Source: Deltaproteobacteria bacterium
GTDB lineage: Bacteria > Desulfobacterota > DSM-4660 > Desulfatiglandales > Desulfatiglandaceae
DNA length: 64,000 nucleotides
Assembly: GCA_019307815.1 (NCBI GenBank)
Contig: JAFDIV010000006.1
Coordinates: forward strand, 1-64,000
Direction: 5' to 3'
Each line of letters begins with the position of its first letter. Positions within the stretch are counted from its first letter, which is position 1. A program made the position numbers and the translations under genes. Below the pieces are notes generated by a model. That model did no database searches. It worked only from the letters and a program-made list of their open reading frames with translations, and was not told where the DNA came from. Below are positions 62,365 to 64,000 of the stretch, in pieces.

Positions 62365-62388
62365 ATATTTGAGCATCTGTTCAAATAT
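62365..62388. promoter_or_regulatory. SmtB-type 12-2-12-like operator
   Basis: ATATTTGAGCA-TC-TGTTCAAATAT is an 11-2-11 palindrome with one mismatch, 40 bp upstream of the ArsR/SmtB gene. It contains the TGANCA-N2-TGTTCA core typical of SmtB/CzrA operators. Confidence 0.75.
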
Positions 62389-62552
62389 AAAATAAAAAAA
62401 TGGTTTAGTCAACCCTAAAGGTTTTTTAGTAGTCGTTTTCAAAAATGCATTGCAGGTTTTTTGGGTGCTTTGGTGAGATTTTTTATGGCTACTGTACCTG
62501 ATATAGTAGTCTTTTTTGGTTCATGCCTTATAGATGCTACACAATCAGGAAT

Positions 62553-62981
62553 TTATTTGTTCTTGGCCCTTTTTATGGCCGCTGCTTCCTTAGCCAGCTC
62601 TTCCAATAAGTGGTTAATAGACCATTTTTCTGATATGGGAGTAAGGGCAGCCCACAACTGTGCTGGCAGGCCGACTTGGTTATATGTTGAAATTAACAAA
62701 TGCAGCCCTTTTTGGGTGAATCCGGACGTGATCACAGCTCGCCTCATTCTTGATGTTTTTCCAAAGCCGCTTCTATCTGCCCTGTAGAGTAAATCTTTGA
62801 GGGTTATTTCAGAGTCTTCTTCATTAATAAACACTACTGGCACATTTCCCATTCCCACTTGTCCAAGGAGACTCAGAAACAACTCTTGATCATCAGGTTG
62901 GTAGCCACAGACAAGGACTTTAAGAGGGCCGTACATCTTTTCTTCTGTGTTTTTGATTTTTTGAAATGTCCCTTCGCTCAT
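62553..62981 (-). CDS. DUF3783 protein
   Basis: A 142-residue protein. The central-C-terminal part, RAVITSGFTQKGLHLLISTYNQVGLPAQLWAALTPISEKW, matches DUF3783. The N-terminal part begins LKVLVCGYQPDDQELFLSLLGQVGM. DUF3783 proteins are small and of unknown role. GGAG precedes the ATG at 62981, which overlaps the stop of the UGA-containing ORF (ATGA), so they are translationally coupled. Confidence 0.8.
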   Translation of the reverse strand: MSEGTFQKIKNTEEKMYGPLKVLVCGYQPDDQELFLSLLGQVGMGNVPVVFINEEDSEITLKDLLYRADRSGFGKTSRMRRAVITSGFTQKGLHLLISTYNQVGLPAQLWAALTPISEKWSINHLLEELAKEAAAIKRAKNK

Positions 62982-63175
62982 TGACTATCTCCATAATACC
63001 ATTCACACACCTGATCTATCCAATCATCCAACTGGTCATTATACACATTCAACCGGGTTTCCATGCCGCAGGCCCTGCAGACTACCTTTGCCTGGCATCA
63101 GCGGCCCACGATTGTCGCAAGACCGCCACAATAGACGCAACTAAGACTCTGTGTCGGAGCTTTCTCTTGTTTCAC
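62978..63175 (-). CDS. Zinc-ribbon (Lar-like) ORF with in-frame UGA
   Basis: From a GTG at 63175 (AGG upstream) the frame reads 25 codons to SCVYCGGLATIVGR, then a TGA at 63098-63100, then continues CQAKVVCRACGMETRLNVYN and further to a stop at 62978 that overlaps the next gene's ATG. Ignoring the UGA, the 65-residue product has C13-X2-C16 and C33-X2-C36, a zinc ribbon like restriction-alleviation (Lar) proteins, with the U followed directly by Cys27. A SECIS-like hairpin lies 17 bases after the UGA. Either this is a selenoprotein or a nonsense mutation split the gene. It starts inside the end of the CDF gene. Confidence 0.6.
63066..63080 (-). promoter_or_regulatory. SECIS-like hairpin downstream of the UGA
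   Basis: On the minus strand CTGCA-GGGCC-TGCGG folds into a 5-bp stem (one G-U) with a five-base loop starting GG, beginning 17 bases after the UGA. Escherichia coli fdhF has UGA, 17 bases, then a hairpin whose core is GCAGGTCTGC, so the arrangement is very similar. An alternative longer fold pairs ATGCC (63094-63098) with GGCAT (63063-63067). Confidence 0.5.
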
Positions 63176-64000
63176 TTTTATTACCTAGGTGTTTCATGAT
63201 TTCTTGGAGGGTTTTCTCATGCATCTGAATCACTTCCACGCCAGCATCCGAAAACACATATCCAGGCCCTTTGCCATCAAGACCCTTGGGAGAATATACC
63301 CTGTCGACACCTTTTTCAAGTAGCCATTTACTCACCTTAATACCCTTGCCTTTTTCCTGCTTCCCCACGGGGTTTTTAAAACAGGCCTCTTCCACTACCA
63401 AGCCATCCTTCCTTCGAATCTTGACCACATAATAAAAGGGGGCTTCCCCAAAATGGTCGGATACGTGCTCTTTATCTTCCAACAAAGGAATCGCATAGAT
63501 CATGGTCTCCTTCTCTTGAGGTTCATAATGTATAAGGACTTGGTCTACATGGGGAATCTTACTTTTGATCTCATTTTCTATCCTTTGACTTGTTTCGTGT
63601 GCCTTGTGAAGGTCTCTTGAGCGCACTATAATCTCGGCTTCAATAAATTTAAAGGGGCCAGAATTTCTCCCACGCAGCAGTTTAATGGAGACTACCGCCG
63701 GATCCTTCTCTATGATTGCTTTAATCTTGTCCATGGTCTCAAAATCAAGAGATGCATCCAATAACACCCGGATTGCATTCAAGAAGACCTCAATACCTGC
63801 CTTGAAAATAAACAACGCCACTATGCCAGCAGCTATTTTATCCAGATTCACACCAAAGAATCCACTTAGCAGACCACCAAAGATTACAATAGATGAAAGC
63901 ATATCTGTTTTGATGTGTTTTGCATCTGCCACTAGAGCAGGAGAGTTCAGAGCTTGGCCCTTATGAAGTTCGTATCTGGAGAATGCGAAAGCTATTCCTA
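63141..64000 (-). CDS. CDF cation transporter with NifX/NafY-like C-terminus (partial)
   Basis: The gene continues off the right edge; the frame is open to the last base, and residues upstream of the first visible valine (GIAFAFSRYELHKGQALNSP) fit transmembrane helices of CDF transporters. ADAKHIKTDMLSS is the conserved metal-site segment with His and Asp. After the CDF cytoplasmic domain (about IKLLRGRNSGPFKFIEAEIIV) comes a dinitrogenase iron-molybdenum cofactor-type domain (IYAIPLLEDKEHVSDHFGEAPFYYVVKI). It exports Zn, Fe or a similar divalent ion. The UGA-containing ORF starts inside its 3' end. Confidence 0.85.
   Translation of the reverse strand, partial: GIAFAFSRYELHKGQALNSPALVADAKHIKTDMLSSIVIFGGLLSGFFGVNLDKIAAGIVALFIFKAGIEVFLNAIRVLLDASLDFETMDKIKAIIEKDPAVVSIKLLRGRNSGPFKFIEAEIIVRSRDLHKAHETSQRIENEIKSKIPHVDQVLIHYEPQEKETMIYAIPLLEDKEHVSDHFGEAPFYYVVKIRRKDGLVVEEACFKNPVGKQEKGKGIKVSKWLLEKGVDRVYSPKGLDGKGPGYVFSDAGVEVIQMHEKTLQEIMKHLGNKSETRESSDTES

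Overview
The window looks like a chromosomal segment of an anaerobic Gram-negative bacterium, most likely a Desulfobacterota (former Deltaproteobacteria) lineage. The indications are a hybrid-cluster protein behind an HcpR-type operator, only a class II (B12-dependent) ribonucleotide reductase, split glycine decarboxylase subunits, a Wtp/Tup-type tungstate/molybdate transporter, sigma-54 regulation, and DUF2284, DUF3783 and DUF3047 proteins. This assignment is inference from gene content; there is no rRNA or other taxonomic marker. No tRNA, rRNA, CRISPR array, insertion sequence or prophage was recognised. Layout: 0-1 kb holds a RelE-type toxin/RHH antitoxin pair beside an attC-like hairpin and two strong inverted repeats. 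1.2-5.4 kb has a small secreted protein, a sulfite-oxidase-fold molybdoenzyme, a PLP-dependent C-S lyase and a SEC-C/DUF6398 protein. 5.6-14 kb is a seven-gene operon on the minus strand (livK-H-M-G-F, then hyuA and hyuB) with a divergent GntR/FCD regulator and a Gate-domain membrane protein. An acyl-CoA synthetase and a D-glutamate-cyclase-like DUF1445 protein follow. 19-24.6 kb has a nucleotide-sugar dehydrogenase, a DRG/Obg-type TGS GTPase with an unlisted 59-aa protein, and two GT4 glycosyltransferases. 24.8-32 kb has nrdJ, a periplasmic M16 peptidase, and a ybaK/racemase/gamma-glutamylcyclotransferase operon. 32-36 kb is a tungstate/molybdate ABC operon with its own regulator, followed by a porin remnant. 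36-43.6 kb contains an unrecognised gene behind a pseudoknot-like leader, a 25-bp tandem repeat, DUF3047, DUF2284, a ZraSR two-component system with divergent zraP behind a near-perfect sigma-54 promoter, and an Lrp-type regulator. 43.7-44.3 kb is a decayed liv operon. 44.6-50.3 kb has gcvPA-gcvPB-lipA and hcp. 50.5-55.8 kb has a MetE-like protein and a GNAT / histone-deacetylase-like / acetyl-CoA synthetase set. 55.9-59.3 kb encodes a very large Lon relative with an N-terminal HEXXH region. 59.8-62.4 kb has an internally deleted molybdopterin oxidoreductase and a SmtB-type repressor with a metal-efflux permease. 62.5-64 kb has DUF3783, a zinc-ribbon ORF interrupted by an in-frame UGA with a SECIS-like hairpin, and a CDF transporter running off the right edge. 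Functionally, three themes recur. The first is amide and 5-oxoproline chemistry (Liv-HyuAB operon, DUF1445, an Asp/Glu racemase-family protein, a gamma-glutamylcyclotransferase). The second is metal homeostasis (Zra, SmtB/permease, CDF, Wtp). The third is C1 and acetate metabolism (GcvP, LipA, MetE-like, Acs with an apparent reversible-acetylation pair). The observations most worth checking are the UGA-interrupted zinc-ribbon gene at 62978-63175, the HEXXH-Lon fusion at 55886-59326, the in-frame collapsed molybdoenzyme at 59770-60570, the decayed liv operon at 43708-44280 and the interleaved stems at 36471-36524.
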